This document shows, piece by piece, positions 9,159 to 17,002 of a DNA stretch of 42,846 bases. Both the position numbers and the translations under genes were made by a program. Origin of the DNA: Candidatus Gastranaerophilales bacterium (lineage in GTDB: Bacteria; Cyanobacteriota; Vampirovibrionia; Gastranaerophilales; Gastranaerophilaceae); NCBI GenBank assembly GCA_944323475.1, contig CALUSQ010000018.1, forward strand, positions 1 through 42,846, given 5' to 3'. The stretch's first letter is position 1. Each line of letters begins with the position of its first letter. The notes under the pieces were generated by a model. That model ran no database searches. It worked only from the letters and a program-made list of their open reading frames with translations, and was not told the origin of the DNA.

Positions 9159-9633
9159 AATAGGACAAGGTTTTGACTTACATCAATTTGTAGAAGAAAG
9201 AGATTTAATTCTAGGTGGTGTAAAAATTGAACATAACAAAGGATTACTCGGTCATTCAGATGCAGATGCACTTTGTCATGCTATCATCGATGCATTGCTT
9301 GGTGCATTGGCTTTAGGAGATATAGGTCAACATTTTCCTGACAATGATCCGCAATATTATGGATGTGATAGTACTGAGTTGCTTGCACAAACGCTTTATC
9401 TCGTAATAAAAGCAGGATACAGAATAAATAATATTGATGCAACAATCAAGACTCAACAACCAAGACTAGGACCTTTTATAAAAGATATTCAACAAAATTT
9501 GGCAAATGTACTAAATCTAAATGTAAACCAAGTTTCTATCAAAGCAAAATCAATGGAATGGATGGGGCCAATAGGCGAAGGCAAATGCCTGGCAGTAGAT
9601 GCTGTTGTTTTGCTTGAAGAAATATCTGTATAA
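9148..9633 (+). CDS. ispF: 2-C-methyl-D-erythritol 2,4-cyclodiphosphate synthase
   Basis: A 161-residue IspF, the trimeric zinc enzyme of the MEP isoprenoid pathway that cyclises CDP-methylerythritol 2-phosphate and releases CMP. Seen: GQGFDLHQF (metal ligands D10 and H12; most relatives have D-V-H), GLLGHSDADALCHAIIDALL and GDIGQHFPDNDP. Near the C-terminus the usual A-T-T-T-E-x-L-G phosphate loop reads AKSMEWMG, keeping the Glu but replacing the threonines. Ribosome site AGGAGAAG lies within the 3' end of the HAD gene. It is the last gene of the Nudix-HAD-ispF group. Confidence 0.96.
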   Translation: MGYRIGQGFDLHQFVEERDLILGGVKIEHNKGLLGHSDADALCHAIIDALLGALALGDIGQHFPDNDPQYYGCDSTELLAQTLYLVIKAGYRINNIDATIKTQQPRLGPFIKDIQQNLANVLNLNVNQVSIKAKSMEWMGPIGEGKCLAVDAVVLLEEISV

Positions 9634-9652
9634 ATATTAACATTAACATATC

Positions 9653-10567
9653 TTATGCATTAACAGATACCATTCTATCTATTGGTATCACAGCTTTTTT
9701 TATAATATTTTCATCAACTTTAATCTCAAATTCATTATTTTTAAGAGAATTAAATATATCTTCAAGGTGTATCAGTTTCATTGTTTCACAAACTGCTTTT
9801 TCATATATCAAGATAAACTTTTTGTCAGGGCAATCTCTTTCAAGTCTTTCAACAACGCCTTTTTCGGTGACAATAATAAATTCTTTTTCATCACTTGACT
9901 TAACAGTTTTTATAATCCCTGTTGTAGAACCAACGAAATCAGCCAATTCAGTAACAGCAGAAGGACATTCCGGATGAACCATAACTTTCGCATTAGGATT
10001 GGCATTTTTTTGCTTATTTATATCATCAACTGTTATTGCATGATGAACTGGACAAAAGCCAGGATATGTGATGACTTTCACTTCATCAAGCTGAGATTCG
10101 ACATAAGATCCAAGATGCTGATCCGGAACAAAAAGTACTTCTTTTGCCCCAAGAGATTTAACAACATTCACAGCATTTGCACTTGTACAACAAATATCAG
10201 ATTCAGACTTAACTTCAGCAGTAGAATTTACGTAACAAACAACAGGTACATTGGGGTACTTAGACTTAAAAGCCCTTAATTGTTCCAGATTAATCTTGTC
10301 AGCCATAGCACAACCTGCATTTAGCTTTGGAAGAAGAACTGTCTTATCAGGAGAAAGAATTTTTGCAGTTTCTGCCATAAAATACACACCTGCAAAAACA
10401 ATAATATCAGCATCAGTTTTTGCAGCCATTCTGCTCAAATACAAAGAATCACCAGAAAAATCAGCAATTTCATCTATTTCAACATTTTGATATGTATGAG
10501 CAAGAACAATTGCATTTTTTTCTTTCTTCAATCTATTAATATTATCTACAAGTTCTTTTTGATTCAT
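9653..10567 (-). CDS. nadA: Quinolinate synthase A
   Basis: A 304-residue NadA, the 4Fe-4S enzyme that condenses iminoaspartate with dihydroxyacetone phosphate to quinolinate in NAD synthesis. Family features: IVLAHTYQNVEIDEIADFSGDSLYLSR, a GVYFMAETAKIL block, LPKLNAGCAMAD with a cluster Cys, DICCTSANA, and PECP later. No nadB or nadC lies in the window. It follows marC by 5 bases in the same direction, so they are likely co-transcribed. It converges on ispF with only 19 bases between stops, leaving little space for a terminator. Confidence 0.96.
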   Translation of the reverse strand: MNQKELVDNINRLKKEKNAIVLAHTYQNVEIDEIADFSGDSLYLSRMAAKTDADIIVFAGVYFMAETAKILSPDKTVLLPKLNAGCAMADKINLEQLRAFKSKYPNVPVVCYVNSTAEVKSESDICCTSANAVNVVKSLGAKEVLFVPDQHLGSYVESQLDEVKVITYPGFCPVHHAITVDDINKQKNANPNAKVMVHPECPSAVTELADFVGSTTGIIKTVKSSDEKEFIIVTEKGVVERLERDCPDKKFILIYEKAVCETMKLIHLEDIFNSLKNNEFEIKVDENIIKKAVIPIDRMVSVNA

Positions 10568-10572
10568 TCTAA

Positions 10573-11217
10573 CTACCTGGCACTTTTTATAATATCAATC
10601 AGACCTGTCATGAGGAACTCACAAGACATAGCAGCCAACAGAATACCTACTATCCTATTGATAACACTCACACCTGTCTTTCCCAAAAGTTGACTAACTT
10701 TTGAAGCAAATTTTAAAATTAACCAACAAACTATTAAGTTTAATGCTAAAGCTGCAATAATTAATGACCTGTCTATTGGATTGCCAACAGCATTTTTCAT
10801 GCAGATAGTCAGCATAGTTATCGTAGCAGGACCGGACAATAACGGTATTGCAAGAGGGAAAACTGATATATCAGTCCTTTTCATAGACTCTTTACGTTCT
10901 TCTTTGTTTTCATTATTCATCGCCGGCTCAGGATTTCCTAAAACCAAGTCTATTGCCATTATTAAAAGTAAAATACCCCCTGCTATTTTTAATGCAGTCA
11001 AACTGATACCAAGCAAGTCTAAAACAACAGAACCTGTATAAGCAAAAAACAGGAGTATAAAAAATGCAATAACAACAGATTTATTCATCATAATGTTACG
11101 CCATTTTTGTTTTGAATTAGCCGTAAGTGCTATAAATACAGGAGCAAGTCCAATACCGTCCAATGTTACAAATAATTTTGAAAAATATCCTAAAAAAGCA
11201 TGGATATGTTCTAGCAT
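10573..11217 (-). CDS. MarC family integral membrane protein
   Basis: From ATG 11217 this is a 214-residue MarC/YhgN-type protein with six predicted membrane helices. Family marks are the FVTLDGIGLAPVFIALT first helix and IPLLSGPATI in the middle. MarC was once linked to antibiotic resistance but its true substrate is unknown; small-molecule export is often suggested. I moved the start from 11271 to 11217 because GAAAGG sits just before it and the upstream residues (many K/N/R) do not fit the family. A -10-like TATAAT lies about 40 bases upstream on this strand. It is followed directly by nadA. Confidence 0.88.
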   Translation of the reverse strand: MLEHIHAFLGYFSKLFVTLDGIGLAPVFIALTANSKQKWRNIMMNKSVVIAFFILLFFAYTGSVVLDLLGISLTALKIAGGILLLIMAIDLVLGNPEPAMNNENKEERKESMKRTDISVFPLAIPLLSGPATITMLTICMKNAVGNPIDRSLIIAALALNLIVCWLILKFASKVSQLLGKTGVSVINRIVGILLAAMSCEFLMTGLIDIIKSAR

Positions 11218-11269
11218 AATAAACCTTTCAATAGTTTTTCGCGTGTTTTTATTATACAAGAAACAAAAC

Positions 11270-11294
11270 AAAAAAAAACCGACTGACGCCGGTT
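11270..11294 (-). terminator. Orphan terminator-like hairpin upstream of marC
   Basis: On the minus strand a 5-base stem (AACCG / CGGTT, 8-base loop) is followed by a run of eight T. It lies upstream of marC, and no minus-strand gene ends there. It may end a small RNA from 11300-11480 or attenuate a long marC leader. The stem is weak. Confidence 0.4.
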
Positions 11295-11497
11295 AAACTT
11301 TACCACATATTAGAGAGAGGAATTAGAGAGAGAGAAATTTTAAAATCTTTTTTTATTTCCTCTACTTAATATGTTCCCAATTATTAATTTTTAATAACAA
11401 TTTTATTTAAAAATTTAATATATCTTTACAATAATATAGGAATATAACAAAATTCTTATTTACAAGATTTATATAATTGTAAAAAATGGAGAAAACA

Positions 11498-11773
11498 ATG
11501 AATAAAATATCTTTTAAAGCAACATTTGAAGGAATTAACTCTTATCCTTTACAATCACTTTTTGAAAAACGTACACAAAATGACAAAACTCATCATATAA
11601 AACTAACTTGTGACCCAGAAAATTTTGGTAATGACAAGTTTGAATTATATAACAATAATGAGAAAACAGCAGAATATACAACACATATCAATCCAAAGTT
11701 GTTTTGGTTAGACAGATTAATGGGAATATATAGACTCCTTCTTGAGGAAGAAAAACAAAACAATAATAATTAA
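11498..11773 (+). CDS. Small FKG-motif protein of unknown function
   Basis: A 91-residue protein I do not recognise. I choose ATG 11498 because GGAG lies 6 bases before it; an ATG at 11486 would put that site inside the gene. The start reads MNKISFKATFEG, like the N-termini of several other proteins in this window. The rest is polar (rich in N, K, E), with no membrane helix and an Asn run at the end. It stands alone, facing hppA across a shared terminator. Confidence 0.72.
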   Translation: MNKISFKATFEGINSYPLQSLFEKRTQNDKTHHIKLTCDPENFGNDKFELYNNNEKTAEYTTHINPKLFWLDRLMGIYRLLLEEEKQNNNN

Positions 11774-11787
11774 CACATAATCATATA

Positions 11788-11824
11788 AAAAGCCCCCTGA
11801 AATCTTTGATTCCAGAGGGCTTAA
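11788..11824. terminator. Bidirectional terminator between the small FKG gene and hppA
   Basis: AAAAGCCC-CTG arm pairing with CAG-GGGCTT, with one bulge, flanked by A and T runs. Both convergent genes end within about 25 bases of it. Confidence 0.75.
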
Positions 11825-11847
11825 CTTTTATAATGAAATAAATTTAA

Positions 11848-14283
11848 CTATTCATTATCAGTTTTTTCAGGAATTCTCATTGCATAGAATGATCTCCATA
11901 CAAATATCAATGCAACAATTAGGAAGATTACCCCGGCAATAGGTGCAACTTGTCTGAATGATTCATTGATAGAGATTTCCATAGCAAGTAGTCCAAACAA
12001 AGTAGTGAATTTGATGATTGGGTTCATAGCTACTGAAGAAGTATCTTTGAACGGGTCACCTACTGTGTCGCCAACTACTGTAGCATCATGAAGAGGTGTA
12101 CCTTTTTCGCAAAGGTCACATTCAACTATTTTCTTAGCATTATCCCAGCATCCGCCAGCATTTGCCATAAATACAGCTTGGAACAAGCCAAATACAGCAA
12201 TAGCAATAAGGTAACTTACAAAGAATGCAACAGGAGCTACAGTCTTGCAAGTAGGAGCTGAAAGACAAGCAAATGCTAATGCAAAAGCAAATAATGCAAT
12301 AAAGATGTTAATCATACCCTTTTGAGCATACTGAGTACAAATTTTAACAACTTCTTTAGAGTTTGCAACATTTGCTGATTTTACATTTTCATCATCAAGT
12401 TTAATGTGATTTTTAATGTATTCAACAGCTCTGTATGCACCTGTTGTAACAGCTTGCATAGAAGCACCTGAGAACCAGTAAATAACAGCACCACCTGCTA
12501 ACAATCCGAGAATTGTATATGGGTTAAGCATGTTCAATACTTGTTCCGGTTGAATACCCAATGTATTTTTGATAACCAAAATTAGTGAGAAAATCATAGT
12601 AGTAGCACCAACTACAGCTGTACCAATAAGAACAGGTTTTGATGTAGCTTTAAATGTGTTACCAGCGCCATCATTTTCTTCTAATTGTTGTTTTGCAACA
12701 TCAAAGTTTGGTTTGAAACCAAAGTCTTTTTCAATTTCCTCAGAAACACCTTCGCGTTCTTCAATCAATGACAATTCATAAACTGATTGAGCGTTATCAG
12801 TAACAGGACCATAGCTGTCAACAGCAATTGTTACAGGACCCATTCCAAGGAAACCGAAAGCAACAAGACCAAACGCAAACACTGAAGCATAAATCATAAC
12901 TGTTTCAGGAATCATTGTGCTAAAGAAGTATGACAATCCCATTAAGAATACGATAACCATACCAATCCAAAATCCTGAGAAGTTACCAGAAACAATACCA
13001 GAAAGTATTGTTAATGAAGAACCGCCTTCACGAGAAGCTGTAACAACTTCTTTTGTGTGAATAGCATTAGGACTTGTAAATATTTTTGTAAATTCAGGAA
13101 TCAAAGCAGCACCCAAAGTACCGCAAGAAATGATACCTGCTAATACCCACCAAAGGTTTTCACCCATTGATGCTAACAACCATTTGGAAACACCAAATGT
13201 CATACCAATTGACAATACAGATGTTAACCAAACAAGGTTAGTTAAAGGTTTTTCAAAATCTAATTTTTCAGCTTTACCAAAAACAACTTGTGTTAAAGCA
13301 GTATTAATCCAGTATGCAACTACTGAAGTAACAATCATCAAGAATCTCATTGTAAAGATCCAAGTTAAAAGTTGAATTTGATATTCAGGGAATACACCCA
13401 ATAAGATAAATGAAACAAGTGCTACACCTGTTACACCATATGTTTCAAAACCGTCTGCTGTAGGTCCGATAGAGTCACCAGCGTTGTCACCAGTACAGTC
13501 AGCAATTACACCAGGGTTTCTAGGATCATCTTCTTTGATTTTGAATTGAATTTTCATCAAGTCAGAACCAATATCAGCAATTTTTGTAAAAATACCACCG
13601 GCTACACGAAGAGCAGAAGCACCAAGTGATTCACCAATAGCAAAACCGATGAAACAAGCACCTGCAAGTTCACCAGGAACAAATAATAAAATAATAAGCA
13701 TCATGATAAGCTCAACACTAACGAGCAATACACCGATACTCATACCCGCTTTCAAAGGAATGTTCAATACTTTTAAAGGATTGCCTTCCAATGAAGCAAA
13801 AGCTGTTCTAGCATTAGCCAATGTGTTCATTCTAATACCGAACCAAGCTACACCATAAGAACCAAGAATACCGATTACAGACCATGCCAAAATAATCAAT
13901 ACACCTTGATAACCCATGTGCTGCAATCCGCCAAAATAGAATGCAATACAAAGACCAATTAAGATTTCCAAACCTAGCAAGAATTTACCTTGTTGAATAA
14001 GGTAAGTCTTACAAGTTTCAAAAATAGTGTTTCCGATTGCAGCCATTGACTCATGAACTTTGTAATTTTTAACTTTGATAAATTCGATGAGACCAAAAAT
14101 CAAGCCCAAAACGGAAATTGCGATACCAACCAACAGCAGATTAAAGCTATGTGGATCGCTTGCCAAATTTGGAACTACCAAATCGGCTTCCCCTGCAAAT
14201 GCAGAGTTTGCTGCCATAAACAAAGCAGACACAGAAAGTGCTGCTCCTTTAAGCAGACCAGACCATTTTTCTAAGATAGCCAT
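11848..14283 (-). CDS. hppA: Membrane-bound ion-pumping pyrophosphatase
   Basis: An 811-residue polytopic membrane PPase (about 16 helices) that couples pyrophosphate hydrolysis to H+ or Na+ export. Seen: the substrate-site acidic motif DNAGD (266-270, in place of the common DNVGD), GGCWDNAKK, VVGDTVGDPFKDTS, and GNTFKATS with K545 and T547. In this family Lys and Thr at those sites (instead of Ala and Gly/Ile) mark potassium-independent enzymes, normally H+ pumps. The N-terminus (about 10-30) reads like a cleavable or signal-type helix ending in SAFA. Ribosome site GGGAG lies 8 bases upstream, right beside a leader hairpin. Length is at the high end for the family. Confidence 0.96.
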   Translation of the reverse strand: MAILEKWSGLLKGAALSVSALFMAANSAFAGEADLVVPNLASDPHSFNLLLVGIAISVLGLIFGLIEFIKVKNYKVHESMAAIGNTIFETCKTYLIQQGKFLLGLEILIGLCIAFYFGGLQHMGYQGVLIILAWSVIGILGSYGVAWFGIRMNTLANARTAFASLEGNPLKVLNIPLKAGMSIGVLLVSVELIMMLIILLFVPGELAGACFIGFAIGESLGASALRVAGGIFTKIADIGSDLMKIQFKIKEDDPRNPGVIADCTGDNAGDSIGPTADGFETYGVTGVALVSFILLGVFPEYQIQLLTWIFTMRFLMIVTSVVAYWINTALTQVVFGKAEKLDFEKPLTNLVWLTSVLSIGMTFGVSKWLLASMGENLWWVLAGIISCGTLGAALIPEFTKIFTSPNAIHTKEVVTASREGGSSLTILSGIVSGNFSGFWIGMVIVFLMGLSYFFSTMIPETVMIYASVFAFGLVAFGFLGMGPVTIAVDSYGPVTDNAQSVYELSLIEEREGVSEEIEKDFGFKPNFDVAKQQLEENDGAGNTFKATSKPVLIGTAVVGATTMIFSLILVIKNTLGIQPEQVLNMLNPYTILGLLAGGAVIYWFSGASMQAVTTGAYRAVEYIKNHIKLDDENVKSANVANSKEVVKICTQYAQKGMINIFIALFAFALAFACLSAPTCKTVAPVAFFVSYLIAIAVFGLFQAVFMANAGGCWDNAKKIVECDLCEKGTPLHDATVVGDTVGDPFKDTSSVAMNPIIKFTTLFGLLAMEISINESFRQVAPIAGVIFLIVALIFVWRSFYAMRIPEKTDNE

Positions 14284-14625
14284 CTTTTTTCTCCCTTGTC
14301 CTTTTCCATCTCAAAAGGACCTTTTCTACACATACCCCAATTGTACACGAAATATTTACATAAGCAAGAAGTTTCATATTTTTTAAACAAAATATATTAA
14401 AAGCTTGAAAATCCAGAAATATCAATAATAAATAACAAAAATAAATATATACTCTGTATCGCTTGTCAATTACAAAAATATTTGATAGTATATAAAATAC
14501 ACTTTATAATATTCATATAAAGAAAATTTAACAGTAAGTAAAAATCAGGCAATTTTTCTTTTCCAAATGTTTTTATATACATGTGAAGGTGAAACGAAAA
14601 ATTTTGTGTGAAAGGAAGTTATTTA
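14284..14625. other. Intergenic region between hppA and the 35-codon ORF
   Basis: Holds the hppA leader and promoter on the minus strand, then about 200 bases of A/T-rich sequence. A TATAAT-type box near 14504 may serve the small ORF. No further gene seen. Confidence 0.5.
14298..14320 (-). promoter_or_regulatory. Leader hairpin directly upstream of the hppA ribosome site
   Basis: A perfect 8-base stem (GTCCTTTT / AAAAGGAC, 7-base loop) ends 3 bases before the GGGAG ribosome site of hppA. A -10-like TACAAT (14345-14340) and -35-like TTGCTT (14367-14362), 16 bases apart, lie just upstream. The hairpin is therefore inside the leader and could alter translation or mRNA life. Confidence 0.5.
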
Positions 14626-14733
14626 ATGTTGAAGGAAGTTATTAATTATTTTGAAACTATTCTTGCGGGTCTTTATGAACTAGCTCCTGTTTATGTAACT
14701 GTTGAATCAGAATATACAGCTGATCGTTATTAA
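14626..14733 (+). CDS. 35-residue small protein
   Basis: ATG 14626 opens 35 codons ending in TAA 14731-14733, with a strong ribosome site AAAGGAAG about 7 bases upstream. The product starts MLKEVINYFETILAGLYELA and continues with a beta-type, tyrosine-rich tail. It has no signal peptide, cysteine or charge bias, and I recognise no family. The ribosome-site region AAGGAAGTTATT is repeated at codons 3-6, a 12-base direct repeat that could affect initiation. It may be a real micro-protein or a leader peptide for the CpaE-like gene 107 bases downstream. Confidence 0.5.
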   Translation: MLKEVINYFETILAGLYELAPVYVTVESEYTADRY

Positions 14734-14840
14734 TACTTTGTTATTTATAGATAAGTGATATGCTTTATTTAATATAATTTCTTATTTCTGTTTTTTCCTG
14801 TATAATAACTATACAGATAAAATTGAAGTGGGTTATTTTT

Positions 14841-16034
14841 ATGGATGAAGCAGAAAATATTACAAATATAAGTATTATTGTTATAGACAGAGAAGAAAAT
14901 ACAAGAAATATCATAAAAAACTATTTGTCAGAGATTGAGGGATTTGATTTTTCTTCAGAAACTTTTTCTGAGTTTTATGATTTTGAACTAGGTTGTGATT
15001 ATGCAATAAATTCTCAAAATGCAATCGTTCTGATAGATATCTCTGAAAATCCAGAAAAAGCTCTTAAGGTAATAAAAACAATAAAAGAACAAAAAAAAGA
15101 TATCGCAATCATTGCATTATCCAATAAAGCATCAACGGATACAATTATAAAAGCAATGAGAGCTGGTGCTAAAGAATTTATTACAAAACCTATTATAAAA
15201 ACAGATTTTCTTGAAATAATAAAAAACCTTAGAAAAGAAATGAAAAATACAGAACAGAAAGATTCTTGTAAAATCATTTCTACTTTTTCAAATAAAGGTG
15301 GTATCGGCAAAACATCTATTGCTGTAAACCTAGCAGTAGAGTTGGCCGAGTTGTCAAAAGAAAAAGTTGCTTTAATTGATTTAAATTTGCAACTTGGTGA
15401 TGTATCTACATTTTTAGACATGACACCCAATTTTTCAATGGATTACATAGCAAGTAATATTCATAATTTTGATGAAACAGAACTTTTAAAAACACTTACA
15501 AGATATAAAAATACAAGCCTTTATGTTATAGCTGATCCATTAAATATTGCAAAGTCAAAAGAAATAACATCTGATCAAATAAAATTACTAATAAATATAC
15601 TAAAGAAAAGTTTTTCATACATAGTCATAGATATAGGTACAAATATTGACTCCAAAACAGTTATGGCCTTAGACATGTCTGATTTAATACTATTAATTGC
15701 AATAGTAAATTTACCAGCAATAAGAAGCACTCAACGCTGTATTGAACTTTTTAAAAGACTGGGTTATTCAAAAGATAAAATAAAACTTGTACTTAACAGA
15801 TATATAGAGAATGAAGATATCAAAGCTACTGATATTGAAGAAGTTGTCAAACAAAAAGTTTATTGGAAAATACCCAATAACTATCTTACAATGATGTCAG
15901 CTATAAACAAAGGTGTACCGGTAAATCAGATAAACCGAGACTCAAATTTGGCTCAGAATTATATGGAATTTGCATCTAAAATTTCAGATTATTTAATTAC
16001 AAAACAATTAGAAAAAGATTATGATTTAAATTAA
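14841..16034 (+). CDS. CpaE-like response-regulator/ParA-MinD ATPase
   Basis: A 397-residue protein. Residues about 5-130 form a receiver-like domain (candidate phospho-acceptor D66 in the LIDIS strand, conserved Lys in FITKP). From about 145 comes a MinD/ParA ATPase with the deviant Walker A KGGIGKT (152-158), DLNLQLGD as the switch region and IVIDIGT as Walker B. This is the CpaE/TadZ plan: polar localisers of Tad/Flp pilus assembly, though no other tad genes lie nearby. Start: ATG 14841 rather than the in-frame TTG at 14823. A TATAAT at 14801-14806 precedes it. The next gene, 30 bases on, is probably in the same transcript. Confidence 0.85.
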   Translation: MDEAENITNISIIVIDREENTRNIIKNYLSEIEGFDFSSETFSEFYDFELGCDYAINSQNAIVLIDISENPEKALKVIKTIKEQKKDIAIIALSNKASTDTIIKAMRAGAKEFITKPIIKTDFLEIIKNLRKEMKNTEQKDSCKIISTFSNKGGIGKTSIAVNLAVELAELSKEKVALIDLNLQLGDVSTFLDMTPNFSMDYIASNIHNFDETELLKTLTRYKNTSLYVIADPLNIAKSKEITSDQIKLLINILKKSFSYIVIDIGTNIDSKTVMALDMSDLILLIAIVNLPAIRSTQRCIELFKRLGYSKDKIKLVLNRYIENEDIKATDIEEVVKQKVYWKIPNNYLTMMSAINKGVPVNQINRDSNLAQNYMEFASKISDYLITKQLEKDYDLN

Positions 16035-16064
16035 AGATATCAAAACATATAAGGAGATTATAAA

Positions 16065-16445
16065 TTGTCACTTAAAGATAGATTGAGAAGTAAAAAAGAA
16101 GCGAAAATTTTAGCAAGTGCAGAATCTTGTGATTTTAAAATTTCAATAAAAAAAGTTACAGAAGCTATAAGTAAAGTAAAAAGTTCTACAGACCTTGGTA
16201 ATATAATCAAAGAATTTGCAAAATTTTTAAATACATTATCATATGATGATGCCAATATTACTTTCAGCGGAAATTTTGATCTTGGTCAAAAAACACTTTT
16301 AACATGCATTTTATCAAATTTCTTGGAAGATAATAACAAATCAAAAGATATATTTCAGGAAGAAATATCAAAAAAAACTACTGAATCAAAATTAATAAGA
16401 AGAAGAAAATCAATTAAAGCAAAACTTGAAGAAACAAACGAATAA
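16065..16445 (+). CDS. Hypothetical protein co-transcribed with the CpaE-like gene (TTG start)
   Basis: A 126-residue charged, mainly helical protein with no recognised domain. It begins with TTG at 16065, supported by AAGGAG eight bases upstream; no ATG occurs at a better position. The start MSLKDRLRSKKEAK and the C-terminal Arg/Lys cluster suggest a nucleic-acid-, membrane- or partner-binding protein. The spacing (30 bases) implies joint expression with the CpaE-like ATPase, so a pilus- or localisation-related role is a guess from context only. Confidence 0.68.
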   Translation: MSLKDRLRSKKEAKILASAESCDFKISIKKVTEAISKVKSSTDLGNIIKEFAKFLNTLSYDDANITFSGNFDLGQKTLLTCILSNFLEDNNKSKDIFQEEISKKTTESKLIRRRKSIKAKLEETNE

Positions 16446-16450
16446 AAATT

Positions 16451-16909
16451 TTAACAGTGATTTTTTTCAAAGTCTAATAAAAATCTTTTATTGTCAATAC
16501 CGCCAAGACTATAATTGCCAATAGAACCATCCGTTCTTATAACTCTATGACATGGTATTATTAATGGCACAGGATTCTTAGCTAACGAATTGCCTATTGC
16601 ACGATAACCATTGGTACAGCCAACCTTTGATGCCAATTCTTTGTAGGTAATTGTCCTACCAAATCTGACATTTAATAATTCATCATATACTTTTCTCTGT
16701 AAATCCGAGATATTAGTGAACTCAACAGGGATATTAAATGTATGCAACCTACCTGCAAAATATGCTTCTATTTGCTCTATTACATTATAATTGAATGTTG
16801 AACATTCAAAGTCATTTCTTTCTTTTACAAGTTCAATTTTCTTTAAAGCATAAGAAGATGAGTAAATTTTTAAAACACCTATTGGAGATTTATAAAAAGC
16901 TACTTCCAT
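16451..16909 (-). CDS. ogt: Methylated-DNA-protein-cysteine methyltransferase (Ogt/MGMT)
   Basis: A 152-residue suicide DNA-repair protein that moves the methyl group of O6-methylguanine to its own cysteine. The active site PCHRV is present with C120, preceded by the helix-turn-helix segment VRFGRTITYKELASKVG and RAIGNSLAKNP. The C-terminal GGIDNKRFLL fits the family. Stop codons of ogt and the 16065 gene face each other 5 bases apart. It lies downstream of adhE but behind a strong terminator, so it likely has its own promoter. Confidence 0.95.
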   Translation of the reverse strand: MEVAFYKSPIGVLKIYSSSYALKKIELVKERNDFECSTFNYNVIEQIEAYFAGRLHTFNIPVEFTNISDLQRKVYDELLNVRFGRTITYKELASKVGCTNGYRAIGNSLAKNPVPLIIPCHRVIRTDGSIGNYSLGGIDNKRFLLDFEKNHC

Positions 16910-16945
16910 AAAATTATTATATTGAATTTTAATATTATTGTCTAC

Positions 16946-16979
16946 AAAAAGAACCGTCTAATAATAGACGGTTCTTTTT
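16946..16979 (-). terminator. Strong terminator after adhE
   Basis: A perfect 15-base stem (AAAAAGAACCGTCTA / TAGACGGTTCTTTTT) with loop ATAA, 24 bases after the adhE stop on the minus strand. Confidence 0.92.
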
Positions 16980-17002
16980 AATAATCAATATAAATATTTT
17001 GA

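Noticed and set aside
14841..16034. Chromosome-partition ParA
   Set aside because: The receiver-like N-terminal domain and the absence of a parB-like neighbour fit CpaE/TadZ better than a partition ATPase.
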